64,000 nt of DNA from Branchiostoma belcheri (Eukaryota > Chordata > Leptocardii > Amphioxiformes > Branchiostomatidae). The stretch lies in assembly GCF_001625305.1 (NCBI RefSeq), contig NW_017804242.1:5711765-5775764 (forward strand). The letters run 5' to 3'. How positions within the stretch are numbered: position 1 is the stretch's first letter; the number at the start of each line of letters is the position of its first letter. The notes beneath the pieces are model-generated. The model saw only the letters and a program-made list of their open reading frames with translations, was not told where the DNA came from and did no database searches. Both the position numbers and the translations under genes were made by a program. Below are positions 12,323 through 24,539 of this stretch, piece by piece.

Positions 12323-13010
12323 TTAAATGATTTTAAAACCCTTGTCCTGCGGAGCACAACAAGTTGTTCTGCACATACAGTACCATCTATATAGCACCCT
12401 GTGTAGGTACGATTTGGGGGCATTTCTCATGCAACGCATCACACCGCAGCGAAATGCAACGAATGCGGAAGTAACTATGCCACTGCAGGGCAAAAAAATT
12501 TTGGGGTCTATGAAGAAATTATTGAAAAATATTGTGCCAGGAATGCCAGCAGGACAAGGGTTAACATACACTGTATCTACTTTCTGTGTTTCATGCAATA
12601 TACTAGTACTTAGTATTCTGATGTTTATAAAAATGCTATGAACAGGGACTCAAACAATTAACTTGCAGGGACAAAAAAAAAACCTCAAAAGATTAATAAA
12701 TCAACTGAATCAAACACTTCAAAGTAGCAAACTGGAAGCAACTCGTCAGCAAAATGCTGCATCTTTTTTTTATACCCAAAAAGTCCTGTTTCAATGATGG
12801 AAACTTGGTAATCTCCAAGCAGATCTTTTGGTGAATGCAAAGACAGTATCAAATAGGCCAGGCAGTATCCATTTGCCAGGCAGTTACCATAGAAAAAAAT
12901 ATACCAGTACAAAACAGAAGGCCTGATAAAAATGCCTAAAAACGCGTAAAAAATAAGATGAGGCCAAAACCTCTGTTTGGAACTTAGGGCCAAAGTGCAG
13001 GCCTTCAATA
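12323..13010. other. Two unassigned frames of about 105 codons
   Basis: A plus-strand frame (12,327-12,641) and a minus-strand frame (12,685-13,008) are open for about 105 codons each. Neither has a recognisable domain, credible splice sites or a sensible start context. I regard both as chance open frames in intronic DNA. Confidence 0.3.
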
Positions 13011-13469
13011 CACCCTAGCCTGTAAGTGTGACTAGCCTCCTTACAGAACAGGGGGTTTGGTAGTCTTCGGCTGTTTTCCGATTAGCCCAGTTAAAAAACG
13101 GGGGTAATTCAACCAGGCCGGCTATGTTGTCTAATATATATGCAATCAGAAAATAGCACATAAAAGCTCCCAAAGACCCTAAAGACCCCCAAAACCCCCA
13201 GTTTTTGACATGCTATGGAGGCTAAAGTGTGACCAGAAAGAGGTGAGAGGTTATGATAGGGGTTATCTAGGGCAGGTACCCGGATAACCCTGCTTCTGGG
13301 CCAGTACACATAAGGATTAACCCTGAACACCAAACTGTAAGATGTGACCAACACTTGCAGAATTTCTCATCCTATATAACTGATGGTGTGTCATGTAGGC
13401 ATTTAAACTGGTCCTGACACCACAGGGCTATAGAGAAACAAAATGCACCCACTTCTTCTGTCACAATCC

Positions 13470-13705
13470 TTTGTTGGTCCAAATTCCTTGTTCGAAATCT
13501 TTCTACAGTGACAGTTTCTTTCCCCATACGGCCAAGCTTTGGAATTCCCTCCCTGACAAGTGTTTCCTATCAACCTACATCTACAGGCTTTCAAATCAAA
13601 CGTTCACCGCCATCTCTTGACATAGCCATGTTTCTCTCATATTTCTAGTTCAATGCCGGGAAGTGGTCGTATAGGCCTTGCATTGAACCACTCCGTTAAA
13701 AAAAA
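13470..13705 (+). mobile_element. LINE 3' end (CR1/Jockey-like), truncated
   Basis: One plus frame reads D-S-F-F-P-H-T-A-K-L-W-N-S-L-P followed by a short tail and a stop, which is the characteristic end of reverse-transcriptase proteins of Jockey/CR1-type non-LTR retrotransposons. About 100 bp of 3' UTR follow. An inverted copy of the tail and UTR lies at 49,057-49,212. Everything 5' is missing, as is usual for dead-on-arrival LINE insertions. Confidence 0.7.
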
Positions 13706-13719
13706 AAGAATTAAAAAGA

Positions 13720-14326
13720 AATGCAGCACTGGAATGCAAAATAGACTCTCTATACGACCTCCCAAGGAAAGTGACATGATTGTCCTTTCCGCAAACATAT
13801 GTTGTTTTTTTTGTGATGGAGAATATCAGTGGGTGAGGGGACCTCCTCAATGACTAGTGGAGGCTAACGCCAAATACCTCCCAGAACTGGGCAGCAGGAA
13901 CTTTCTCACAGCTACTGATATTATGAATATTCATATCTGTTACAAAAAGATATAATTATCTCTTTATCAGGTAAAACATTTTTTTTTTTACTTTGTGAAG
14001 GAAAATGGTGAGGGGACCTCCTCAATGACTAGTGGAGGCTAACATTATGCCAAATACCTCCCAGAACAGGGCAGGAACTTTCTCACATCTACTGCTTTTA
14101 TGAATATTCATATCTGCTACAAAAATATATAATTATCCTTTAATCAAGTAAAACATATGTTTTTTTTCTTTGTGAAGGAAAATGACAGTGGGTGAGGACC
14201 TCTTCAAAGATCAGTGGTAACCACCTTTGTCACAGCTACTGCTTTTATTACACATGTATACTAGTATTCATATCTGTTACAAAAAGATATAATCATCCTT
14301 TTATCAGGTAAAACATATGTTTTTTT

Positions 14327-14357
<31 letters not shown>

Positions 14358-14376
14358 GTGCGTGTGTGTGTGTGTG

Positions 14377-14426
<50 letters not shown>

Positions 14427-14480
14427 TGCGTGTGTGTGTGTGTGTGTGTGTGTGAAGGAGAATGCCATTGGACCTCTTCA
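13720..14480. repeat. Tandem repeat, about 175-bp unit with T-rich end
   Basis: Units carrying ACCTCCTCAATGACTAGTGG, a TATGAATATTCATATCTG phrase and AAACATATGTTTTTT recur. The ACCTC landmark falls at about 13,841, 14,016, 14,198 and 14,472. The last spacing is longer because a TG microsatellite has expanded in the T-rich junction of that unit. No coding potential. Confidence 0.85.
14325..14454 (+). repeat. (TG)n microsatellite
   Basis: About 125 bases of TG dinucleotides with scattered CG and CA interruptions. The His/Thr- and Cys/Val-rich proteins that can be read through it are artefacts. Alternating purine-pyrimidine DNA of this kind can adopt Z-form. Confidence 0.98.
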
Positions 14481-15438
14481 ATGAAAAATGGTGGCACAAA
14501 TTGTACTCCAAAAGCTTTTTTTCTATGATACGAAATGTATTATAAAACTGGTAATATCTGGTAACATAGAACATGTAGAACACCCCAATAGTGGAAAACT
14601 GCCCTGTGGAAAGACTTAAGTTGTACTGGGGTATTTAAACATCTTGATATCATGGCACCACCTTATTATAAATCTTTAGGAATTCTTTAATACAAAAACC
14701 CCACACCTTGAGCACCCATGCTTGGCTGTTGTTACCCACAGTTCACTGAGCACGAGAGACACACACAGTCCTCAAACAGGTTGATATAGAAGTTATTCAC
14801 AGAGGTATAAAAGTACTGATTAATGAATCATCCAACCACAGAGACCCAGACAACCCCTGGGTCACAATTTGTCTGGCCTCCCACCATAGGTCAGCCCAAA
14901 GATGGCACCCTAGCCGCCATGACAAAAATGCCTATTGAGACAGCCACCTTAGCTGCTACAGTATAAGTGCCTATTGATACATGCGGACAAAGGATGGATG
15001 CTACACTGTGTACCCTACGCTGACCCTGTGTCAGCCTGCATAGCTCAACACTCCACTCACAATAGACTGAAATCCTTTTGTATCATTCCTCCATGTAAAG
15101 ACGATTCGCAAACATCAATCAAGTCTCTTTGCTAAGATGCAGAAACTTGACAAAAGTTGCACCCGGGATTCTCTAACAATAACTGGGTGCAATTTTTTCC
15201 CTTGAAGATTATACACTGGATTATGTTAACCCTTTCACTGCAGAAGTAGCCATTTTAGCCAGACTTGTATTTGTTACGGGTGTATAGGCAGCAGGGAGAA
15301 GGTTAAAGAATGGAAGAAAATGGAAAATAAAGTAGTTTCCTAGATACTCATGGCTAACTTCTTTCTTCTATAGATTCACAGCAGATATCAAACTAGCAAG
15401 GGCCAAACTGAACAGCTATCTAATACAGTTACACAAAA

Positions 15439-15678
15439 GAGGGCCTGCAAGGGGGGGGGGGTCCCGACAACGCTCTACGCTGAATTCGGAAATCTCTTGA
15501 TTACGCTTTACGATAAATTCCAAGTGGCTACAATGCATTACGTAGAATTAAAACGGCGAATATGCTCCATGCAAAATGCGCCAATTATGCTCTACGTTGA
15601 ATTAGAGCGGTCCGTTTATGCTCTACGCAGAAATAAAACGGCGGATTACGCTCTACGCAAAAGGGCATGCGGTCCCCC
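15439..15678 (-). mobile_element. Family-B MITE copy 2, reversed (6-bp TSD ACAAAA)
   Basis: Reads GAGGGCCTGCAAG(G)n..TCCCGACAACGCTCTACGCTG and ends GGGCATGCGGTCCCCC, the reverse of copy 1. ACAAAA flanks both ends. The interior is built from GCTCTACG, TTACGCTCTACG and ACGTAGAAT phrases. Short frames across it are repeat artefacts. Confidence 0.8.
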
Positions 15679-16518
15679 ACAAAAGGATGTGGACTTTTTG
15701 TGAAATAGATGTGCTTACAACAAAAATTGGTCTCTTAAAGGTGACTTGAGGACAAGCTATATATAAAACTAATCATCGGTTACACACTTGCAAAAAGTTG
15801 ACGGTGCAAAAACTGCATATGTACGCGAGCGTGCAAAAACTGTGTTTGTCAAATTTTTCCTGAGTTTAAGTCAGCCTGCTTTGATGCGCGTCAAAGAACG
15901 TACCTTCAGATCATAAGACAGCCCTCAAGGTAACCATACGATGGGAGTGTACGCTAGGTTCTTACCCTCGTGTCAATCGGGTCATAGCTTAAATCAGGTC
16001 TATGACATGAACAGTCACTGCAATTTATCACCTAGAAGTCAAAGGACAGAAAAAAGGAGACAGAAAAAAGGTGTCTGGGCAATGTCTTGGTGACAGAAAA
16101 GATGCAAAAGAGACTAAAGCAGCTCTGGAGAGAAGTTGGAAATAGAAAAAAATATGAATTAAAAGAAAGGAGCGAACTCACATACAGCACACCTAAGCAT
16201 TGTAGGCACTTGTACTTCCCACTTGTCCTTATGAACCCCCAATGCGTTTCGGATGCGTTGGAATGCCCTAGCCTCCCTAAAGGTGCACTGAGTCATCATG
16301 ACGCAAGTTACGACGATTACATCGCCAAGAACAAAAGGACTCCCCTCTGTGTAACATTCCGATTACAGACGTTCTGGAGGTATAATTTACAGGAGCCTTG
16401 ACACAGTCGGTGAGTCTGTTGTAAGGTTTGATAATGAGTTTAAGAATGATTCAGTGCGTAAACACGGCTATTATACATGTATGACCACTTGACTGACTCC
16501 CTGTTGTAAGACTGGTAA

Positions 16519-16929
16519 GGCCACAGCAAGTAAATTTTATGGATGACATCCTCATGACTCCAAATCTAATGCGAGCGGGCAAAAAAAAAACAAGGCGGGC
16601 CGAAAAAAACAAGGTTCCTACATTTTTAAATTTTGACTCAATCATTGTACAAATTGTTTTTATTCAGAGGGAATATCACATATACACAGCCAGCATCACA
16701 TATCACTGCATCAAAGTAAGACACAAAACATTAAATCAGAGCCTTTTCTTGTCTCCTCTCTTTATAGTTATCTGCCATCTACCTTCCAGCATGGCAACAG
16801 ACATCTTTGCCCATTTTTGGCATGTTGACCACTGTCAGAAGGCAACAAAATTTCTTCTTTTTTTTTTCCCCAAAATCAGGCGAAAAGTAATGCACGCTGA
16901 TGTCATCCATAAAATTACTTGCTGTGGCC
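16519..16929. mobile_element. Family-D Harbinger-like MITE copy 1 (TSD TAA)
   Basis: Terminal inverted repeats GGCCACAGCAAGTAAATTTT and its near-complement at 16,900-16,929 are flanked on both sides by TAA, the 3-bp target duplication typical of PIF/Harbinger elements. A long plus-strand frame that starts here (to 17,018) crosses the element end and is not a gene. A second copy lies at 34,379-34,798. Confidence 0.8.
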
Positions 16930-17196
16930 TAACATCATCACTACAGGAAAAGTCAGAGTTCGACGGCAATTACGGTCAACTAAGGGAAACGGAAGCAAGC
17001 ATATCTAGAAGTTACTAAACAATGAAGATAAAACACCTTTATGACTCAATTAAGGTGAATAAATGTACCAATTTTCTGCCATATACTATCAATGGCAAGA
17101 CCCATTATTTTATTGCAAGATCAATCTTTTGGAAAAATAGAGTGAGAACAAAACCATGAAGTTCAACACAAATTGCTCTCTAGCAAAATAACATGA

Positions 17197-17395
17197 AGCC
17201 ACACCAATTTAATTTGTTGGTTCTCAGATTTTTTCATAAAAAATATGAATCGAAAGGGCAAAAACATGCTACGATAGGAGCCATAAAGTAAACACATTTT
17301 GTTAAGGCTTTTTAATCAAACTACTGCATTGATAGACTGATGGAAAAACTGTAGGAAGAAAAGGACTTTCATCAACTGTTGGGGAGTTTTAGGGG
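17197..17395. mobile_element. Family-C Harbinger-like MITE, partial
   Basis: Begins GCCACACCAATTTAATTTGT and continues with family-C internal phrases (ACGATAGGAGCCAT, TTTTAATCAAAC, AGGAAGAAAAGGACTTT), but the right terminal repeat is missing. Confidence 0.7.
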
Positions 17396-17714
17396 ATTTA
17401 GCGAATACTGGCTTACAGTTAGGACGGAATGTCCGCAATTTCAGGCATGTAGTTGAACTTTCCAACTCCCAACCAACGCCCCTCTTTCACACACTGATGT
17501 CCATAGTAAGGTTGATTAGCCTGACTATATATACATGTATGTGTCATTGTAGAAACTACGATCTGAAAAAATTGGTGATTCTACCGGAAATGATCAAAAT
17601 TGGAGTCTCTGTCAATAGAAGCTCTGACAGGAGTCTGCCGGTAGAGATCTTGATCAGAGTCTCTTCTGGCATAATCTACATGTACTTGTGTGTACAGGTT
17701 CAACTTCTTCTCGC

Positions 17715-18475
17715 TTCATAATCATATTCCCAAGATTATATAAAATACTCCTGAAGATTTGATATGAATTGTATATAATACATTATCAAGTTGTATGAGG
17801 AATATGAATTTTTCTTTGCTATCTAGATATCTAAATCTAGAGAAGTTATCTGGTATCCAAGAACTTATCTTGTATTGATTAGAAAGACAAAAAGAGGATA
17901 TAATATAATGTTCATTGCTTCTGCAGTCCACACCTTGCAATGATTCAGTGATTTTAGATGGTACATGTAGCAGGAGTTACATGTACAGTATGTTTCATCA
18001 AGTAGATTTAGAAAGTTTATTGCAAATACTTGCCCGAGGGCTAATTGCAGTTACAAACAACATAAGAAAGAAAATACAGTGGTATGTGAGACTATATCTA
18101 CGTCTAGCATTATTCTACAACATACATGGAACTAGTTTTACTGGGTTTGACTTCTTCTTTTTAGGCAATGGAAGACGAATTTACCCACTTCTTCTATAAT
18201 ATGTGGGTTCTTTGATTATAGTAGTAAAATTGTTTTTTTTTGTGGTAGGGAATGGTGGGGAAGTAGGGGAGCATTTTGGACACGGTGGTAAATAATTGTT
18301 TTCTGATGTCGTCATAAAATGGACAGTTAGAGATGAAATGAATTTCGTCTTCCACTGCATTTGAGGAGCAATATTTACAAGTTCTCTCTGATCTACATGT
18401 AGGTTTTAAGCTCCTTGGTTTCATTCTTTGAAGAAAATAAGGTATTGTGACACACTTTTGGTGGGATTTCATGAT
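17715..18475 (-). mobile_element. LINE 3' fragments with C-x2-C..H-F..C tail
   Basis: On the minus strand, 18,194-18,472 encodes R-T-C-K-Y-C-S-S-N-A-V-E-D-E-I-H-F-I-S-N-C, the cysteine/histidine tail seen at the C-terminus of some Jockey/L2-group reverse transcriptases. Its 3' UTR (GCCCTCGGGCAAGTATTTGC on minus) extends to about 18,010. A second tail at 17,722-17,940 ends with the related Y-L-D-S-K-E-K-F-I-F-L-I-Q-L-D block. Both are 5'-truncated and dead. Confidence 0.7.
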
Positions 18476-18902
18476 TTACATCAAACTGGTACTGATTGGA
18501 ATTGTAAGAAAAAGACAAGAATCTCTCTGTGTCTTCAAAGAGTTTGCCTCCAGGCAGTTTTGATACACCCAGTAATGAAGATCTGATAATTATGTGCTAA
18601 TTACGCCGTGTGAACAAAAACTCAAAGGTTTCATTTGCTCTTGTCATTAAAATACAGAGATCACACCATGATTCTAATTTGGTGAATGCTATTGTGCAAC
18701 TTTTATTGAAGTTGGCAGTTTTTCACACCCATGTTTATCAGGTTAATGTGGATGTAGTGTAATTCTCACACTATTGATACATGAACAGCTAATCTTTTAA
18801 TCTTGTTTTGTGTTTTACGACGTTTTCCAGTGAAAATGGCTTGAGATGCAGTGTGGTATGTTTCAATAAAAATGACTCAATTTTACAAAGACCATGTGTG
18901 TG

Positions 18903-18955
18903 TGTGGGGGTGGGGGGGGGANNNNNNNNNNNNNNNNNNNNGGGGGGAGGGGGGT
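18903..18955. other. Assembly gap (20 N) inside a G-rich run
   Basis: Twenty N lie at 18,922-18,941 between GGGGGTGGGGGGGGGA and GGGGGGAGGGGGG on the plus strand. The true length is unknown. The flanks suggest a sequencing stop at a G-quadruplex-forming tract rather than a scaffold join. Confidence 0.9.
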
Positions 18956-19104
18956 ACCTGGCTATGAATAAGAGAAAATTTGCAAAACAGTTTTGTTTGT
19001 CACACTTAACCTTTACATTCCTTCACATACACAGTTAAAAGTCACGGTATATTGATAATTCTTTGTAGAATGAAGGAAAAAAGTTTGCTTAGGCAATACT
19101 AATT

Positions 19105-19263
19105 TAATCATTGGTTCTCAGATTTGTCTATTCTTTATTGCTTTGCAAAAAAAGAAGGATTCGTTTCCTCAGTCAACTCCAAAATGCTCATATTTTGGCC
19201 CAAACAGTTCCATATTTTTTCTGAAAAAAGCAGTGAACCAACAAATCAAATTGGTGTGGAATT
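19105..19263. mobile_element. Family-C MITE fragment
   Basis: Contains TTGGTTCTCAGATTTG at the left and GAACCAACAAATCAAATTGG at the right, with the CAAAAAAAGAAGGATT and CAAAATGCTCATATTTTGGCC phrases of family C between them. It is internally deleted. Confidence 0.65.
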
Positions 19264-19595
19264 ATTTTATGAGTTTTTCAAAAGAGGTTGGACTAAAAAG
19301 TTCACTGAGAAATCATGCAGTCCATGGTAAATTTTGTGTGATTCCCGCTGCAGTTCTAGAAACATTTCAGCATCACAATAGAAAAATATGTAGCCAGAAG
19401 TGTGTATTCTGTAAGACAATCTTGTCTTTTCATGACAGCCAAGCACTGTGAGGAATTGTCTACAAAATAAAGAGATTCTGTAAAAAAACTGGAAGACTTC
19501 ACAAAGAAAAGAGCAGACAAAATAAAACAGTGTCGTGAAAATGACAATTTTCTGCCAGTCCTTTCCATGGAGTCTCCGCATAAATCGCTGACCTG

Positions 19596-20156
19596 TCATG
19601 CGCCTGTCTGTCCCTTTGTAGTGGTCAAGTGGTCATGAATGGACTCAGAAAAAATGCTGATAAAGAAGAGACTAGATTCCCACAATATGACCGTGAGAAG
19701 GATCTCTACCCCCCTCCCCCCCACAAAGAGACTCACCCGCAAGTGGTCATAATATCTCACGCGCGGAACTGCAAAGACATTCAACCAGATAATAGACAAT
19801 GTTGAGAATCTCTGACAAAGAAAGGGACCGAATGACAGTCTTCTGACAGAAATCACCCTCTCACAAAGAGTCTCCACATAAATTACCGTCTGCGATAATT
19901 GCTGTGCGAACCCTCCCCCTATTACAATGAAAGAAACATTTAGTCCTTTAGAAACTTTTCCAGAAGTAGTAGAGTGATAATAGAGGGTGCAGGTATTGCT
20001 TCTTTTGTCTGGAGCGATTGTTGTTGTGATGGTCCCATGGTTTTTCCCTCCCTTCACAGTACAGTCAAAGGTGCCGTGTGGTGCTATTATCTGTGGTTTT
20101 GTCCTCACTGATGTGTACAGTACTTTCTGTGGTGTGAACTCTAGATGAGACATCAA
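19596..20156 (-). other. Unassigned 186-codon frame
   Basis: An open frame runs 186 codons on the minus strand. It is longer than most chance frames here, but I recognise no domain. The second half contains several hydrophobic stretches and the first half is Thr/Lys-rich. There is no clear splice acceptor upstream, no matching frame elsewhere and no obvious repeat signature. It may be chance, or an eroded captured coding segment. Confidence 0.25.
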
Positions 20157-21136
20157 CTTACTACCGTAAATTCAGTTAATTTCACGGTGGTTATATTTTT
20201 GCAGTAGGAGGGAAAAGGAGGTTTTTGCAGTGATACAATTCTTTGAAGTACATGTACTGTATTTTGCGGTATCGTGAAGTTGAAGTGGTTAAAGAATTAA
20301 AACTGCCGCAAAAGTTTCTTCATTTACAGTAGACTGTGCATGTAGAATTAGCAATTTTACTGGTAGAGATCCCGATCGGAGTCTCTGTCAACCAAAACTT
20401 TAATCAGGATCTCTACAGGTAGAATTGACGATTCAAACATCACATTGCCAACATACATACCAAGTACTCCTGAAGACAAACATTCAATCACATTACGAGT
20501 AGCTAATGATACCATTTTAATAGTCTGTACTTGCCATAAAACCTAATATAGAAATATCTTTTAATACTGTATATCATGTATGGTTGATACTGAACATGAA
20601 TTATAGTATTATACTATATTATCATAGACTGATGTACATGTAGTACTAAAGATACCAGACTTAATACTTAGCCTTTTGAAGGTCTTTCATTCATTGATTG
20701 ACATACATGAACATGTATTTCTTGCGTCCAGACTTCTTATATTTTCCCTTAAAGTTCTGTTTTAAAAAAGCCTTTAAACTACATTAAAGAATGAAGTGAT
20801 TCTTTTTTTAGACAGAACACCCTCTATCACTGTATTTTATCTTTATTAAGCAGTTTTAATGGAATTAACATGATAACGAGCATTATCTCTCTCTATATAT
20901 TCACATGGTGCTAATCTTTTTTTCACACAATCTATTACCATTATGATATTTTTTCCTAATCATGCAGTTTTAATGGGATTTACATGATAAGGAATATTAT
21001 CTCTCCCTCTATCTGGCCTACCTTACAGTACCTGTTTGAGGTGTTCAGAAGAGCAGTGATAAAACAACGTTATCACACACTACTGTTGACACTACAGGTA
21101 CTAATGAGTCATTGATTGACATTTGACTGTACTGAT

Positions 21137-21500
21137 CTAAGATCCAATGCGATTTCAGGGCAGCAAAACTGGAAATATTCTGAATAAGGCAATCTTTTTG
21201 ATATTGACACATACTGCTTCACATCAGCACATTTGAGTCAGTATTTCATACTTTGGGCTTCTAAAACTGCTGAAACAAGCCCCCAAGATGAGTCCTTTAT
21301 TTTCTGGGTGGTACCCTAGAAATCAGCCAATGGCCCTTACAGTAACCATTTTCCGACTGAATTTTGGGTAATTTTACTCCATGAGGGTCAATATACACTG
21401 GGATAGTGTGGTTTCAACTCAGTATATAGATAAATGGCTAGAATATTGGCCATGAAAAATCGGGTTTCTAAGCCCTAAAAACTGCACTGGATGCCTTTAA
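21137..21500. mobile_element. Family-F TTAA-targeting MITE copy 1
   Basis: Related along its length to the element at 33,441-33,787 (AGCAAAACTGGAAATATT, GTATTTCATACTTTGGG, AAGCCCTAAAAACTGCACTG). The right end TGGATGCCT is followed by TTAA. The left end has decayed (CTAAGATCCAATGCG). Part of the same sequence, ending ATTGGATGCCTCTAAA, occurs near 11,340-11,390. Confidence 0.7.
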
Positions 21501-21686
21501 CCTCCTTGACTGATCAGAGTGGTAGATGACAAGTGATAGCCTCTACCAGGCTTCAGAAGCAGCTGGATAGAGTGTGATAAAGAAGAGCAGTGATAAAAAA
21601 AAACAATGTTATCACACACTACTGTTGACACTACAGGTACTAACGAGTCATTGATTGACTGTACTGATCAGAGTGGTAGATGACAA

Positions 21687-21846
21687 GTGATAGCCTCTTA
21701 CCAGGCTTCAGAAGCAGCTAAAAAGAGAAGAAATTGGCCAAATAGACAGACAACATGCCAGGGCAGTTGGTCCGCTAAAGGAGTACATTCGCCGCTTCAT
21801 TTATTTGGCCAATTTCTACTTTTTCCAGCCACTTCTGAAGCTTTGA
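21687..21846. repeat. Foldback element, TAGCCTCTACCAGGC type
   Basis: Inverted arms containing GAAGAAATTGGCCAAATA and TTTGGCCAATTTCTACTTTT. It is a diverged copy of the foldback at 10,345. A single left arm with the same start lies at 21,537-21,570, next to a duplicated stretch (ACTACTGTTGACACTACAGG) seen at both 21,080 and 21,620. Confidence 0.7.
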
Positions 21847-22234
21847 GTGTACAGTCAAACCTGTACAAGTGGTCACTGGTACATACAGGACAGTCTGGCC
21901 AATGTGAACACTTTGTAGTGGTCAGTTAGATAATTTTTCCCATTGATACAAACAAGCATTGAGAATCCTGTCTATAGCAACCACTTGTCCAGGTAGACCA
22001 GATTTTATTGGGTCCAAGTGGTCTTCTTTGAGTAGTTTTGACTGTATCGCAATAGCTGAGATGGTAGGTTTTATGAAGAGTTCTTGTCAATAGAAAAGGC
22101 ACAAATCTAACATATTTCCATGACCGAATTGCTCATTTCTTTGATCTAAGGAAAGACGAGTTTTCAAGGAACAAGTGTCAGCATGAGCATAACCGTTTAT
22201 GTCATAGAAATGTATCAAATTCAAAGCAGGTCTC

Positions 22235-22428
22235 AAAACGTTTGGTCCAACACGAAAAAGTTCTCTCACCTAGAGCTTTCGACCAGTCACTCTGGCCTTT
22301 CTCAGTAGACGTCACACTTCAAAGAAGCCACGTGACAAGCTTCACTGGGTCAGTCTACTGAGGAAGACCAGAGTGACTGGTCGAAAGCTCTAGGTGAGAG
22401 AACTTTTTTGTGTTGGACCAAACGTTTT
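22235..22428. repeat. Foldback element with 76-bp near-perfect arms
   Basis: The arms 22,235-22,310 and 22,353-22,428 are inverted copies with very few mismatches (both contain CTAGAGCTTTCGACCAGTCA or its complement). The loop is about 42 bases. It would form one of the most stable hairpins in the window. No coding capacity. The same arm length is seen in an unrelated foldback at 59,465-59,635. Confidence 0.9.
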
Positions 22429-22954
22429 AACTTTAAACATGTAACTACCAACACAGATTAACTTTCATGATAGGTCTCATTTCTGTTTTCGTTGTCTAGA
22501 TTTCAAAATTCAGTTTCAGTTCTGGCCATCGTTTATTACCGTAGTTACAGTATATTCCAGCAATTTTGTCAGGTCTTCTTTTGCCTCGAGCTACATTTAA
22601 CACCATTAACACCATCAGTAACCATTAAACTATAATCCATACTCATTTACACTTAAACAAGATAAGGAAATCTCTGTGTCTCAATCTTATCTTTTTCCTC
22701 ACACATTTAATATTCCCAATGGAAAAAAACATTTAAGATAACAACTACCAGTAGAAAACTTCCGGAGAAGACCACTCGGTAGATTGATAAAATCTGGATA
22801 ATGTGGACAAGTGGTCACTATAGACAGGATTCTTAATGCTTCTCTCAATGGAAAAAATCATCTAAGGTACCAGCAAAAAGTTCACATTGGCCAGGTGGTC
22901 CTAAATGTTGAGGTGGTCACTTTTACCATTGTTATATACCATTTACGTCCCAAT

Positions 22955-23290
22955 TATCAAGTACCTATTACCAGCCCAGAAGAGAACAAGAAATAGCCAT
23001 GCCTTCAAGTACCAGAGTTATCAACCAAGGATTGAGGTGTTCAAGAATTCATTCTTTCCTAGAACTATCACAGAGTGGAACTCCCTGTCACCAAGTACAG
23101 TAGGGGCATTGTCATTAGATAGCTTTAAACAATGTCTAGAGTTAGATGTTCAAGGGCTAGGTGTAACAAGTCGATCGGTGTAATGTAGCCAGCTGCCGCA
23201 GCGCCGCGTGCCTGCGAAGCTGGTGTGTTACGCTGAAAGACAATTATACCGGCTATACAGATATAGATACAGATGATACTGAATCTGATA
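22955..23290 (+). mobile_element. LINE 3' end (CR1-like), truncated
   Basis: One plus frame encodes R-T-R-N-S-H-A-F-K-Y-Q-S-Y-Q-P-R-I then S-F-F-P-R-T-I-T-E-W-N-S-L-S-P, the standard end of CR1/Jockey-type reverse transcriptases, then a stop after the S-L-D-S-F-K block. The 3' UTR ends in an ACAGATATAGATACAGAT-type short repeat, as CR1-like elements often do. A longer copy of the same family is at 56,236-56,690. Confidence 0.8.
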
Positions 23291-23865
23291 TCGTTTTTAC
23301 AAAACACACCTTGCACAGAAAGTTACCTCATCGTGTATTCACTGATAAATTATCTATTAGAAAATAACACTGCCCTTCAGAATTAAGTGCTGCTTTAAAA
23401 TCACTCCATGGTTTCGCAATTGGGATACTTCAGTACAACCTGGAAACTATCTTTTACATCTTTTTGTACAAACTTGGCTCTTAGTCAACTGACCCTTCAG
23501 ATATCCTGCTCTAGTTACTATCAACTCCTTCAAATCTGTTGATTGTAAATCTGATACACAAAAGAATGAAGAAATTATCTTGAGGAAAATCTTTATTGAT
23601 AATAAAGCGATAGCCCCCTATTGTTTTGATACGAGGGCACTTCACCATTGCCTGGATATTTTCCAATAAAAAAATTATTGCTGTCTGTTCAACTAGTTTC
23701 AATTTCTTGATGTACACAAATTGCATTGCCATACATATTATAAGTGTTGTACAAGAAGGAATCTAAATGGCAAAAGGAACATATCAAGCATTCAATGTAG
23801 CAGAGAGAGAGAGAGTTTCGGAACTTAGTACATGTACACATGTATGTCTTATGTCAAAACATTCT

Positions 23866-24000
23866 GTATCTGTATCAGTATAGCCGGTATAACAGCCCTT
23901 CGGCGTAACAAACCAGCTTCGCAGGCACTCGGCGCGGCAGCAGCTTATGGCAGCTATATCACACCGAACGACTTGTTACACTCAATCTTTGCACATTCAA
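23866..24000 (-). mobile_element. CR1-like LINE 3' UTR fragment, reversed
   Basis: TCTGTATCTGTATCAGTATA, AGCCGGTATAACAGCCCTTC and CCAGCTTCGCAGGCAC are the reverse complement of the 3' UTR and repeat tail of the element at 22,955-23,290. Only this terminal piece was inserted. Confidence 0.8.
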
Positions 24001-24539
24001 TGTTAAAGCTTTCTAGTGAGACAATGAGAGAATCTAATAGATAGAATTTTAGTGAAAGAAAGGTAGTACATATTAACTCTACAGTTACCGAAGGAAGTCT
24101 ATTGCCCAATTTACATGGGGCAAAAAATTATTTATCCTACAACGATCGCTGAATGGCATGTGTAAAACGAAGACTAGCCTGGGTGCGTATATTACGACAT
24201 TTGTCGTACAATTGCAAAAAGAGTAAATTGTGTAAATTGGGCCTATATAAACCTAGGAACTAGAGAACCAATTATTCTCCCATTGTTTTCCCATTCAGGC
24301 ACTTCAGCAGCCCCTAGAAACTATCTCTTCCTATGCGTTTTCAAACCTCTTGAGTCTGAAGTATGTTTTTAAATTGGTACTTCAGACATTTTGTTCTCAT
24401 GGCTGTAAAGATTTGAGAGGCACTTAAAATGCTAGACTGTGTATAACAATATACATGTACAAGTGTATATGTACATGTATGTTAGGTTAGAGAGTGTAAT
24501 CTGGCAGTGTCAGCAATAGATCACAATCAGAGTTTCTGT

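Noticed and set aside
14261..14583. His/Thr-rich or Cys/Val-rich proteins
   Set aside because: They are pure translations of a TG microsatellite; the same holds for 32,725-33,199 and 35,032-35,339.
16539..17018. 159-codon plus-strand gene
   Set aside because: It runs across the family-D MITE and out past its right end; no domain, and the other copy has no such frame.
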